From Neckera pumila (lineage: Eukaryota; Streptophyta; Bryopsida; Hypnales; Neckeraceae), in assembly GCA_963969595.1 (NCBI GenBank), contig OZ018408.1, positions 45,571,022 to 45,635,021 of the forward strand: a stretch of DNA of 64,000 bases, given 5' to 3'. The first letter of the stretch is position 1. Each line of letters opens with the position of its first letter. Shown here in pieces: positions 1 through 10,451 of the stretch. A program made the translations under genes and the position numbers. The notes beneath the pieces are model-generated. The model did no database searches and was not told the origin of the DNA. It worked only from the letters and a program-made list of their open reading frames with translations.

Positions 1-235
1 GGTCCTAAATGAATCTAATTTGCTTCCCAATGGCCAGTGAGTCTACCACTTGTCCCGTAATAATGTATTTTACTTTCAAATTACTGAAGTCATTTTGACA
101 ATATTTTAGTTTACTGGTGTCCCATATTTTGAACCAATTGAAACCCTAAACCAAAATAATCCTTGATAATTGAGGAAATGAAAATTGAATATGGAATTTT
201 TAAGGGAATGATGGAATTACTAAATGAATGATTAT

Positions 236-1183
236 TTAATCCCTCTATACCCTCTTTTTTTTCAACTTTGCCAAATGTGCTATAAATTTAATCCTAAACT
301 AATATTTGGATAAGTTGTAAAAAAGGTATGGCACAATAAGCCAAAATGCAGTTCGCGCGGGCCATATAAGAAAGTCATTTAAAGAGAATTTAAAATTTTT
401 AATTTGCTGAATCTTAGACATACCTTTAATAAATCCTTTCTTGGAAGATGGAAACGAACGATGTGATTTTTCCCTAGTACATTATTTTTTGGTTCCACAT
501 TCAGAACTCAATTCCGAAGCGTATGAAAAGTTGTCAATGCAGAAGTCTGTTGAAGTGCAAGAAATTGAAGTTAAGAATATTTAAAGTGAAGAACAATAGT
601 GAGTCATTGAAGTTGAATATAAAACTTATTTTCTTCACCTAAACCCTCCAGAAGACCAAGTGCGGTTTCTGTCAAAACCATTCTAGTAAACCTGCCATGT
701 CTATAGCAAAGAAAGTAAAACTTAAAAAATTATTTCATGGGCAATCTAACCATAGGATTTCATATTAGACTTGTAACTATAAGAATGTATCAATGAATTC
801 TTAGAAACTTGACCCCATACATTGCAAGATCTTATTTTTCATTAAATGTGCAGAATAATTCAAGTTCTTTTGCAACTCACTTGTAATGATTAAATTTTTT
901 ACCTTTGAATGTGTCTTTAACTAATTGGGAAAAAAATTGAAGTGAAAAACACTTAATTTTCAGTCATTATTTGCAATGTTCACCCTTGCAGAAAATGTGA
1001 AGTCAGATTATTAAAAATATGCTTCTTGTACCTAGCGTTTGTTGATGCTGAAAGTAGACTTCCAAAATGAGTATCCCATAAATACAAAGTAATAAGTTAG
1101 AGCAGCGGGGTTGCTAGATTTTTAATTCAACTCTTTAAAATTTTGGACATCCACATTGGGTGCCTGGGGCATTTAGGGGTTAA
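236..1183 (+). repeat. TTAA-bounded non-coding element, family C (long copy)
   Basis: The left end reads TTAATCCCTCTATACCC and the right end GGGGCATTTAGGGGTTAA, matching the ends of the elements at 40958-41626 and 57017-57660. Internal blocks also match, for example the GATAAGTTGT block near 310 and the GCTGAAAGTAGACTTC block near 1045. No open frame of any size lies inside. This copy is about 300 bp longer than its relatives, so it may hold an insertion. Bases 1-235 show nothing recognisable beyond AT-rich sequence. Confidence 0.6.
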
Positions 1184-1254
1184 GGGGTGTGGAAAATAGA
1201 TGAATCGCCCCCCTAACTTATTTGAGGGTAACTTCCCCCCCTCGCATTAATTTC

Positions 1255-1296
1255 AATTGGATCCCCACTCCTTGCATAGGAAGTGGGGATCCAATT
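1255..1296. repeat. Near-perfect hairpin, 18-19 bp stem
   Basis: AATTGGATCCCCACTCCT is followed by a 5-nt loop (TGCAT) and its complement with one extra base. It sits at the left edge of the GC-richer block that precedes the gene starting at 2400. It may be the end of a mobile element or a structural element; the sequence does not decide. Confidence 0.7.
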
Positions 1297-2043
1297 CATG
1301 ATGACCCCATCATGACCCCTTAGTTTTCTTCGGGTCAATTCCTCCCTTGCCTGTCAGGTCGTTAATCTCAGCGGGCGGCGCGCCATGATTGCCAATTTCC
1401 CCACCTGGCTACGGGCCTCTCCCGCTGAGGCGCTTGTTCATCCCGTTGCTCTCAGCGTCCTCCTCCGCACTCCAACCGCTTGTTCACCCCATTTCTCTCA
1501 GCGTCCTCCTCCGCACTCCAGGCTCTGACTTTCAAAATCGTCTTCCTAGACGAAGCGCCTCGTCGTCTTCTCGCGTTGTAACGAGCGGCCCGGCGTGGAG
1601 TTGGTCATTTTTGCGAGTTTCCGTGGCTTTGAGGGAGGCGTCGGAGTTGCGGCGGTCTGGTTCGGTGGGAGGGAGGCACCGCGATACGGCAGAGGTCCAC
1701 GCTGCTTTGACACGGTAGGGTTTCCATCTCCTGATCTGCATTTTTCTCTCTTGTGAAGTTTCGAAGTTCGATCCGTATGATTGAATGAACCGTGACCAGA
1801 AAACCCGAAAGTTTGCTGGTTCAGTTGTTTCTCGAGAGGAGCGTGAGTGTGAGAGTAGCGTGAGAGTAGATTCCGACAGTGTAGACAGAAGACGGTCAAC
1901 CTCCCGCGATTGAGTTTGCGCCGTGGGTTGTGGTCTTTTTTTTGGGGTTTGGGTGGAATTTCTATCAGTTTCTGTGGACTATGCGATGAGCTGGAAGTTG
2001 TTTTCTGAATTTGCAGTGACGGCCAAAAAAATATAGTAGAAAA
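1297..2043. promoter_or_regulatory. GC-richer 5' flank of the fusion locus
   Basis: Base composition rises sharply from about 1,330 on (GGCGGCGCGCC, many CG dinucleotides). Short frames overlap on both strands without recognisable protein character, so I read this as promoter and 5' leader for the locus whose first ATG is at 2400, not as coding. A short duplicated stretch (GCGTCCTCCTCCGCACTCCA) occurs near 1,457 and 1,501. No TATA box is obvious. Confidence 0.4.
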
Positions 2044-2283
2044 GAAGCAAAATTTAGCCAGTTTTGGGATCGGTGGTTGTGGTGTGCCCGGTCACTGGGT
2101 TCTGTGAAGGCGTCTAGTACAGAAAAAGCAAAATTTAGTCAGTTTTGGGATCGGTGCTTGTGGTGTGCCCGGTCACTGGGTTCTGTGAGGGCGTCTAGTA
2201 CAGAAGAAGCAAAATTTAGCCAGTTTTGGGATCGGTGCTTGTGGTGTGCCCGGTCACTGGGTTCTGTAAGGGTGTCTATTGCT
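2044..2283. repeat. 81-bp tandem repeat, about 3 copies
   Basis: The unit begins at AAAATTTAGCCAG and contains TTTTGGGATCGG and GGTCACTGGGTTCTGTG. It recurs three times with a few substitutions, and the last copy diverges after GGGTGTCTA. Because 81 is a multiple of three, both strands stay open through it and give a repeated 27-residue peptide. That openness is a by-product of the period and is not evidence for a gene. It lies just upstream of the ATG at 2400. Confidence 0.85.
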
Positions 2284-2626
2284 TGTCTTTTGGGTTGGAC
2301 GTGTGTAAAGAAAGCCATTTGAAGTGCGCAGGAATTACAGAGGCGGGAGGTCGACGAGTAGCACCGTATCGTCGGTGTATACAGCACAAGCACACCATCA
2401 TGGCTACATCATCGGCAGTCGAAGTCACACCAGCATTCTGGAATGACCCGTAAGATTTCAGTCCCCTGAAGTTTTGGGTTCTTGTGGTTGTTTGTATTAG
2501 AAAGGAAGTCAGTATGTTAAGCATTGTAGTCCAGTTTGCACTAATGAATTTCAAAATGCCCTATAGCCGCGCAAGACCGGACAACGCCTTCGGTGGGAAC
2601 ACCGGAGACCCTTGTAGGTGCAAACC

Positions 2627-3384
2627 GTGAGTCCTAATTTCATCATGATTAATCCCGATAAAAACCTGGAGTACAACTGAATTAGTGCTTAATGATATGA
2701 CTATCGGGAGATTGGCCGATAGTTCCGCAATACACATAGTACAATAAAGCAGCCGGGAACGAAACAAAGCGGTTTTAGTTTAACAGAAAATGAATAAACG
2801 GAGAAAGAAACAGCGGGATATCTCTCGATGAAATTGGAAAAAATAATAGAGATTCGACCGAAATGTTCACACCGCGTTCATAAGATGAAAGCGCTTCCTC
2901 GTGCAAACCGTAGACAGCACATGAAATTGGCATCGGGATATATCCCGATGTCCGACAGGGCATAACAAGAATAAGGTGGAGAGAAGATCAGCGGGATTTC
3001 TCAAAATGCTCTTGTTTGAACATGACTGGTAAGAGAACTCGGGAAGGATTGCATGAATAATATCGATAGGAGTCGTATGCACTGGGGACGGAGGATGGTC
3101 CGGCAAGAGACGAATCCAACGGGAGATCTCCCATTGATTTGAAGAATAAGTAATGATCTGTGCAATAGCAGAGGAGAAACGATTATAATATGAACGATGT
3201 TGCTTATGCCGGCACCTACTGGACATACTCATCGAGAGAACTCCCGCTGAATATGGTAGACTGCCTCAATTAAGAAGCGATGTAGAGGCAGACGGCATTG
3301 AGGTTTTGCGGGAATAATCCCGATGAAAACACAGAGGATGGGATATGAGGTGGACTTCTGACCATTGTACATGGCATTGCGCAG
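2627..3384. repeat. Intron 2 with a cluster of ~20-bp palindromes
   Basis: The intron holds palindromes near 2701-2722, 2811-2830, 2931-2950, 2990-3008, 3118-3136, 3230-3249 and 3307-3325, plus a half-site near 2650. The copy at 2931 is a perfect 20-bp palindrome, CATCGGGATATATCCCGATG. Sequence between copies is mostly unrelated, so this part is a dispersed series and not a tandem array. Confidence 0.8.
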
Positions 3385-4708
3385 AGAAAATACATCGATC
3401 GACCTGCCTGCAGACTTGTCACCCATCAGGCTGTACAAGTTTATCGACTCAGTGGTGCACACGTTCGAGTACATCAGCGACAGCAATTCAGGAGTCGTAT
3501 TTTGATGCAACCGGAAAGTTACAGCGTGGGGCCTTCAGTGGATGGACCAGGCTAGGGCTGTTGCAATCATATGCCCCAGGCTATCGTTCGAAGGCAAGGC
3601 TCACGCCACAACAGGCTTAGACGTCGTGGAGCTTCAAGGGCTAGATAACTCTACTGTCCTCGTCATTGTCCGAGAGATGGTTCCCAAGAAACAGGAAGCA
3701 CGAACGTACGGCCTCATCCTTGACTATGCCACCATGGATCTCCAGATGTGCGAGTCTATGACAAAAAAGGGATTTCTAGACAAGCCAGACGGATCTCATT
3801 CCTGGACACCAACGGAGATGTCCAACGAATGGGTCGTTATAGACGACAGCCGTGGTGAGTCCAATACGGATATAGTACCAGTCGTTGCTACTGCATCAAC
3901 GCCTTCTACCCCAAAGAAGCAGAGGAAGAGGAAAGCCATAGCGGGTGGGCCAGGAGATGAAATTGTGGAGGAAGCAGAGGAGAAGGGCAGGGATAAGAAG
4001 AAAAAAAAGGCCACCCCACTGACTATTACGCAGGCAGTGAAAATGACAGAGGCAGAGGTCAGCAAGCTCGAGCCTGGAGAAATAAAGGAGATCAACAAGT
4101 TGTACAACCAGGTTTTTAAGCCAATGTACAGATGGGAGAAGAAGCCACTAGCCAATGCGAAGGGGGAACTCCTGGGGGTGCACTACAAGTTCCTCCACAA
4201 GGCAAAAGCCGGGGATCTCGTATACAGAGCTATTGACCAGGATCGGCTCAAAGGCATAAAGAATAAGGTTCTTGTGGACAATGACTTCCACTCGGAGAAC
4301 CGGTACATAACCGTCTTGCCGTTGAAGAAAGGACCATACGGGCCGAATAATGTAGTAGAGTTCTGGGACACGTGTCCGAGGAAGGAGAGTCTCACCACCA
4401 AATCCCACTACTACATTATTGGTGGTCAGCACACTGTTGAAGCACACAAGGAGTTGATCGACAAGAAACATATCAATGAGGCGGATAAGGCCGACGCTTC
4501 CACGTTCAACATCCTTCCCATATGGGCGCCGCATCAAACAAAGAAGAATGATATCGTTCACCTTTCGAGAGCTCTCAACCAGAACCTCGCCGGTGAGTAG
4601 AAGGAGCAGAGATTTGCACAGCAGCTTGCTCACGCTCGTGTGAAGTGGAAAGATATGGAGTCCCCGCACCCGTCATATGGAGGACGAGCGCACTCACCAG
4701 CGTACCTT

Positions 4709-5040
4709 GTAAGTTGTACTGAGCCTACGCCCGAGTTATGGTCGTACATCGTTTTCTTCCTTCCTGGAAATCAGCGGGAGATATCCCGATGACTGTCCAC
4801 AGCGGGACATATCCCGTTGTCGACAGGATCAGAGTAATATTCCTACTGGGAGGGAGAGATCCAGATGCTATGAAAATGCACTGATCTCTCGCTGGCATTC
4901 AGCGAGAATTATCCCGTTCTTCACAGCATAGCCCCGAATCAATCCAGCAATGGGATTTATCCCGATGTCGAACACTTTCATTAACTTATGATTCTTCAAT
5001 AATCCCCAATATAACTCGCATTGTCGGCATTCATGTGCAG
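4709..5040. repeat. Intron 3 with four palindromes
   Basis: Copies lie at 4773-4791 (AGCGGGAGATATCCCGATG), 4801-4819 (AGCGGGACATATCCCGTTG), 4900-4919 and 4947-4966. The first two are only 28 bp apart from start to start. Donor GTAAGT at 4709 and acceptor GTGCAG ending at 5040 define the intron. Confidence 0.8.
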
Positions 5041-6649
5041 GGATTCTATAATGTGATGTCCTCAATCTTCACTGGGTTCAAGAATGCAGACAACCCGGAT
5101 TTGAAAATCCCGCTACTCTTCATGGAGAAGGATGAAGACTTCAACCGCTGGATTCAAATTGACAAGGACTTTCTGGCCAGAAAGCTTCCTGACGGGACCG
5201 GACCAAAATCAAAGGGTGTCCGTAAGCCGCTGGTAGACACCGACTTCAAACCTTTGTGGGGATTGCGAGATGAGGACTTGAACTACTTGGCTAACCAGGT
5301 GGAGCAGGGAGTGGTGTGCATGAAGAAAACGGCTATCAACCTCGAAATTGACGGAACGTCGCTCACTCCAGTGGGGGTGGCAGCAGGTCGGGAGAAGAAG
5401 GTGAGGGCCATGAAGAACGAGCTCATGTGCCACTACAGGCAGTTCCCGCTTCCGAGCAAGAAGCTAGAGTACTCTCCCTACCCAGCAGAAGAATGGAAAG
5501 ACTTTGTGGCTACGAAGAAGATTACCCGGGAGCAAGTCGAGTGGTGGACGGATAAGAGCTTGGCAACGGAGCTGGGCAAGGAGTGGCTAGAGGGTCGTAC
5601 GAAGGCCCTGAACAAGACACACGATCCAAGCAACTGTCCAGAGGCGGTGAAGAAGATGTGGAACATCTTCATGAATGCCCTTACAGAGGACATCCAGGAA
5701 TATGTTGCCGAGGACTTTGGAAAGGACTATCTGTGGAAGGTCATGGACGAGAAATGCTGGGACATCAGCAAGATTTTGGCAAAAGATTCCATAAAGAAAT
5801 GGCGAGGTGAAGCGAGGACCCACATGTATTTCTGGTTTCTCTTCGAAATGACCAGCCGCGGTGCTTGTGCTAAATTCCTGGAGAACTGGAACCTGAGCCG
5901 CGTATTCGACAACATGGTCATTGTTAACGTTAACGGCGGTCCCGAAATTACTTCTGTTGCACTGGTAAGCCCTATTTCATTTTCATTCCCATTATTTTTT
6001 GTAACTCAATCAATTTCCAGTGCATTGACATTTGCTTCTACAATGCTGTCAGGTCTCCTCGAATAAGGTTATCGAAGTTGTTTATGACTCCAAAGAAGAG
6101 TCCAAGGCAATTTTGGTTGCCCGGCAGATTTGGGAGGAGTTGCATACTGCTCAATTCCTTCGTCAGGAGGATGAGGACTCAGAAAAAGAGGAGGGTGGGG
6201 GAGAAGAGGGTGGTGGAGACGACGACGAGGAAGAGGAGGAGGGACGACAGGGCGACGAAGAAGAAGAGGAGGGGAGAGGAGAGGGCGAAGAGGGAGGGGG
6301 AGAGGCTGGAGGACTTGGCGAGGATGCTCACATCGTTCCTTCAGATCACCGCCGGTCTTCACAAAGTGAACAGGGAGACGAAGTCTCGCCACCGCAGGGG
6401 AGGGGGATTCCTCTCATCAGGGAGTGTAGGACGATTCTCCAGACCACCTGACCAAGGAAACGGAGACTGGACGTCAGGACAACGCTTCGAACAAGGAAGA
6501 TAGTACCTCCCGCACAGAGAGTGACGATGTCAATGAGGAAATTCAAACTCCTACTCCTCTGATCACCGCAAGTATCCCTCACGCCGAGGAGGACGTGGAG
6601 AATGACAAAGAAACTAGTCCAGGCAGAAAGGTCAGTCATTGTACTTTAT

Positions 6650-6667
6650 CATCGGGATATTTCCCGC
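6650..6667. repeat. Palindrome copy in intron 5
   Basis: CATCGGGATATTTCCCGC lies within the 97-bp intron 6631-6727. It is the same motif as in introns 2 and 3. Confidence 0.75.
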
Positions 6668-7140
6668 TACCTGTTCTGCATTGCGCATAATCATCTGCTG
6701 AGGAAATCCTACGTATTCTAATCGCAGGATAAGACTGCAAGGAGACGGAAGCCACGTCCAGCGGACAAGATAGGCAAGGTAGGGCGGACGATGGCCTCAA
6801 GCTCAGGAGTCGTTGAGGTTGAGTCAAGTCGGCGCAATGAGTTGAGGACGAAGATGAGACTAGATATCAGCCTCCCTCTTGATGATCCTTCGGTTTGTCG
6901 GCCGCATGCCCCTCAGCAGCCTGCAGGGAATCAAGGCCCCAGCGTCTCCTCCCCTACACCGTCTAGAGCAAAGGTTGCTTCGACGCGGACTCTTGAAGCG
7001 ACAAACGCTGCGTCCATTCTTCTTACCGTTGCAGTACAGGGAAGAGTTGGATCTGCGAAGGACACAATCGCTGACATAGTGCCCCCCACAGCGGAGTCTT
7101 CACATGATGTACCTTCGAGGCCGGAGGAGTGCGTTGGTGC

Positions 7141-7243
7141 AGCGGGGGATCTCCCAATCCCGGGTGATCATGCTTCTTTTCCTGGACCTCGGCTTTCGAA
7201 GGGGAAGGAGCCCAGGTCTGATGCAACGGGAGATATCCCGTTG
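7141..7243 (+). repeat. Two palindrome copies inside coding exon 6
   Basis: AGCGGGGGATCTCCCAA at 7141 and AACGGGAGATATCCCGTTG at 7225 lie 84 bp apart in frame. They are translated as GDLPIP and GDIPLP within a Pro/Ser/Thr-rich, probably disordered linker between the acidic region and the phosphatase-like domain. The same motif is otherwise intronic, so these are exonised copies, or the exon was the source. Confidence 0.75.
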
Positions 7244-8425
7244 CCTGAAACACCTTTTGTTCCACCATTCGCGGAAATGGCGGATACAATGGCGGACCTC
7301 ACGCAAATGAGTCCGGATGCGACTCAACTGAAGGTGAATCCAATGATTGCTGTACCACACCCAGGACTTACGCATGCTGACATGGTTTCCTTGAAGAGTA
7401 GGATTAAGGATCTTTTGAATTTGCCAGTTTTTCATGCTAAACAAACGCGCCATTTGGCGAATAACAGCCGGTCCAAGTTACCGGCCGTCTGGGAGGCGCA
7501 CTCATTTATTTATCGCGACATTTTTCAGATAGCCTCTGACGGTGGATCGGTGGAAACAGAGGAAAGGGCCGAAAGACAATGGGTTCGAAGGAGTGCGAAA
7601 GTCGGGGAAGCACAACGTCCGAGGACGGAAAAAGGCGTTGTGAAAGGTACTTCATGTGACACCTTCCGTATTTCTAAGGGTTTCATTGAAGTTCCTTTTG
7701 CTTTTTCATGGACTTGTCTCTAACTGGGCTTTTCCGTTCTTGTCTGTAGATTGTGGTGGACCTTCAACGAAGCAACCAAGCACATTGGAAAAGGTAGCTC
7801 GGCGAAAGTATTCTGTGGTCCTTGACTTGAATGGAGTGCTTCTTCACAGGTCATACAAGCGTAATAAACCCCATGTTGAACGTCGCCCGGGTGTCACCAC
7901 GTTTCTTAATTGGCTGCGTTCTAGAGCGGATGTTGCATTCTGGAGTAGTGTTACTCCAAAGAACATGGACAATTTGTTGGACATTGTCCTCGCAGATTGT
8001 TCCTTTGGTCGTCGAGATGTCATTTGTCTGTGTCAAGGGGCATGCACGAAGTCCACGTACAGGGCCCCATCTGCACCCAATAAGCCGATCTTCTTGAAAG
8101 AATTGACAATATTTGCGAACATGGCTAGTTTGTCCGGATTGGACAACATTCTTCTCATTAACGACAGTCCAAAAAAGAGCATCTTGAACAATCATTGTAA
8201 TGTTGTTTTTCCTTAGTCCTTTCGCGGTGAGCTGCTCAACAACTACCTGTGCATGCAGTTGATGCCGTGGCTTGATGGCCTCCTTCTTTCGAATGAGGCG
8301 GTGCCGGTGTATGTGAAGGCGAATCCCCTTCCAGGCGGGCAGAATGAAGTGGATCCAGAATCCACATTGGGCTGGGGAATCATTAATGGAATTCAGCGTC
8401 GTTGATTCGTGTTGGCATGGGGCTT

Positions 8426-8445
8426 CATCGTGATATTTCCCGTTG
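8426..8445. repeat. Palindrome copy just after the fusion-gene stop
   Basis: CATCGTGATATTTCCCGTTG starts 21 bp after the terminal TGA at 8403-8405. It is one substitution from a full inverted pair in the left arm. The stretch 8446-8940 holds no recognisable gene. Confidence 0.7.
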
Positions 8446-8939
8446 CTGGAGACGACAATTTCTTGGAATGATATTTCATAATCGTTTGATTACAAATTGT
8501 AATTTTAATTGTAGATGTTGCTGTAAATTCTTGATCAGACATTTCTCTGAATTTGTACATGTCAAATAGTCTATACATTAGCAAACATGGATCATGATTG
8601 AAGTGATACTTCTTGACAATTCATTGCATATGCACACTCGAGTTGTAACTTCATGGTTCTTTGTGTACACCCATCATGAATTCTATGTGAGCTGTGATAC
8701 CGTACTTGCTTTTCAATTATTGGTCACAATCATGCATAAATTCTGAGCTTCTCCGTTATTTCTTAGCTGTCCCAGTATTCCTTGGCAAGGACTCGCGACC
8801 ATGATTGTACTTGTAGCTCGTAGTTCAGATGCAAGATAATTATTGCATCTCATGCTTGCTGAGTTCCGTCTATCTCAAATGACCGCATTACAAATTCGTA
8901 GGCACACTTCCATGTCATCGATATCCAGTTTGTATACAG

Positions 8940-9331
8940 TAATGTAAGAGTGTAATTCTACTATATTGGGAGATCTCCCGTTGGGCAGGGGTTCTCCGTC
9001 AAGTTCTCTGTCCCTTTGAACCTCTTGAGATCTACCATTTACAAGATCTGCGTAATGTGAGTGTCTCTTTTAAGCTTACCGGGAGATCTTTTGTTGTTTA
9101 GCGGTTCTCAGTGAAGTGGCTACCCATTCTTAATTCAACGGGAGATCATTACTTGTTTACTTTTGCTCAGTGTAGTGATTGTCCGTAATAAATCATAGGG
9201 ATACCTCTCATTGTTTACTGGCTCTCAGTGAAGTGACTGTCCATTCTAAATTCATCGAGATACCTCCCGTTCTTTGAAGGTTCTCAATACAGTGAGTGCC
9301 CTTTGGAATAACATCGGGAAATTTTCCGTTC
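8940..9331. repeat. ~58-bp tandem array with a palindrome in each unit
   Basis: Palindrome copies start at about 8965, 9079, 9137, 9194, 9253 and 9312, with a decayed unit between the first two. Each is followed by related spacer sequence of the type TTACTGGTTCTCAGTGAAGTG...CCATTCT. Inner copies have drifted (for example GGGAGATCTTTTG and GGGATACCTCTCA). The array ends 63 bp before the splice acceptor of the 9395 exon, so it fills the space between the two FCP1-like exons. Confidence 0.8.
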
Positions 9332-9394
9332 TTTACAAATTTTGTCCTCCTCTGTCTGACGAGTTAACTTCCTTGCTATATTCATATTGTGCAG

Positions 9395-9877
9395 AAGGCG
9401 GCTGTCGTTGTTCTTACAGGTGATTTATGCATGGAGGGTGGTGTTCTGGATCTTCCGGAAGTAATCGACGTTCCCTCTGGTTTCCATGACTTCCTTAGTC
9501 AGTTGCTTGAACGGGCTCACTGTGGGTTGTATTCCTCCATGCATTTGTCTACTTTGGAGGTGCTTATGCGGCGTCTTCTCCCGCGAAAGACTTGGAGAGG
9601 TTTTCATTTTTTTGCCGGTTCGAACATTCCTAACAAGAATAATCTTTATCCACCCCGTGGGGCATTACTAAACCGGATCTTAGGTAGCCCTAGACTGCGC
9701 AACATTTTTTTGGATCAAACTATTGCAGTACTTCAGATAGATCCTCTTGAATGGCCACGTTCTCATTTGATAGGTCCTTCTGTAGACGTGAGGGATGATA
9801 TTGATCTCCTGAAATTAGAAGATCCATGGTATGTACGGAAGGAGCTACTTATAGTTGGGTATTCTGTGACGCATTAG
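9395..9877 (+). pseudogene. Second, degenerate FCP1-like HAD exon
   Basis: The exon follows acceptor TTGTGCAG and runs open for 160 codons to a TAG. Its order of motifs parallels the exon at 7750: VVVLTGDL for VVLDLNGVL, then FHDFLSQLLERAHCGLYSSM for TTFLNWLRSRADVAFWSS, then a loop and a hydrophobic strand (IAVLQIDP for ILLINDSP). The nucleophile Asp position is Thr, so catalysis is not expected. It has no start codon of its own in good context and lies 1 kb after the first phosphatase-like exon with the palindromic array between. It may be an alternative terminal exon, a duplicate that lost its function, or a protein-binding pseudo-phosphatase domain. The exon is intact; I label it pseudogene because the locus is broken. 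Confidence 0.5.
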
Positions 9878-10451
9878 TCAAGTTCAGTAGTTTAGATATT
9901 ATAGGGATTGCCTTTCTATCTTTTCGTGGGCAACTTCTTGATTGTGACCTTTATCGGTGTTAATAAAATGTGGTGACCCTTCTTCACCTTTTCTTTACTT
10001 TCAAGTTCTATTCCACCGTGCCAACAGTCCTCTTGTATCGTAAGTTTGAATGCGGGAATTACACCAGGAGAATTCCGGATCCTTATTCTGCAGGGAGATA
10101 CTAATGGGTTAGACAGTGCTTGCTTACTAGTCTTTGTAATAATCTAAGTTGAATGATATTTGTTTTCATTGTTTTCTTGCAACACTTTAGATCCCAAAGT
10201 CTGGGATATGCACTACAGCGGCAACTTTCTCGATGAATCTTCTCTACTGTTAGGTAGAATTAATGTACTATGGGTGAAATATCTTAGTTATTATGTTTCT
10301 TTGTCCTCTTCTTGGGTATGAACATGGTCTACTTCATTCTAATCTTCCCACTTTCACAGGGTTTAGGGTCTTCAAAACCAATACAACGGGAGCTCTCCCA
10401 ATGTAGTATCCTAGGACATAGTCTAAAATTACTCCTAAAGTCCAAAAGTAG
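9878..10451. other. 3' flank of the fusion locus
   Basis: There is no coding sequence. One further palindrome copy lies at 10385-10403 (AACGGGAGCTCTCCCAATG). GC content drops after it, marking the right limit of the palindrome-bearing domain. Confidence 0.6.

Larger units (their letters stand above)
2400..8405 (+). pseudogene. ParB-like / FCP1-type HAD phosphatase-like fusion gene, disrupted
   Basis: Seven exons join in phase: 2400-2449, 2567-2626, 3385-4708, 5041-5964, 6053-6630, 6728-7646 and 7750-8405. All introns are GT-AG. The start MATSSAVEVTPAFWNDP follows the GC-rich leader. Exon 3 carries a block around GGQHTVEAHKELI and LSRALNQN that resembles a ParB/Srx-like nucleotide-binding fold. 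Exon 5 encodes a Glu/Gly-rich acidic linker. The last exon carries LDLNGVL, FWSS and LLINDSP, the FCP1/NIF-type HAD signature, with Asn where the second catalytic Asp is usual (plant homologues often have LDLNG). Lesions are TGA at 3503, TAG at 4598, TAG at 8214 and a net one-base frameshift in exon 5; coding resumes after each. The HAD call is firm, the ParB-like call tentative. Function is unknown; expression as shorter products is possible. Confidence 0.7.

Noticed and set aside
2077..2393. Open frames on both strands with a 27-residue repeat
   Set aside because: They arise from the 81-bp tandem repeat, whose period is a multiple of three. No coding evidence exists outside the repeat.
4594..4600. 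GTGAGT overlapping the TAG at 4598 as the true donor of exon 3
   Set aside because: It would leave phase 1 before a phase-0 exon, and 36 coding-like codons continue to a perfect donor at 4709 in the right phase.
8197..8216. A possible tiny intron (GTAATG...CCTTAG) that would remove the TAG at 8214
   Set aside because: Twenty nucleotides is far below a functional plant intron, and removing it would shift the frame away from the conserved C-terminal sequence.
8940..9331. CRISPR-like look of palindromic repeats at regular ~58-bp spacing
   Set aside because: The spacers are related to one another, the repeats are degenerate, and the setting is a plant nuclear locus. It is a tandem array, not a CRISPR.
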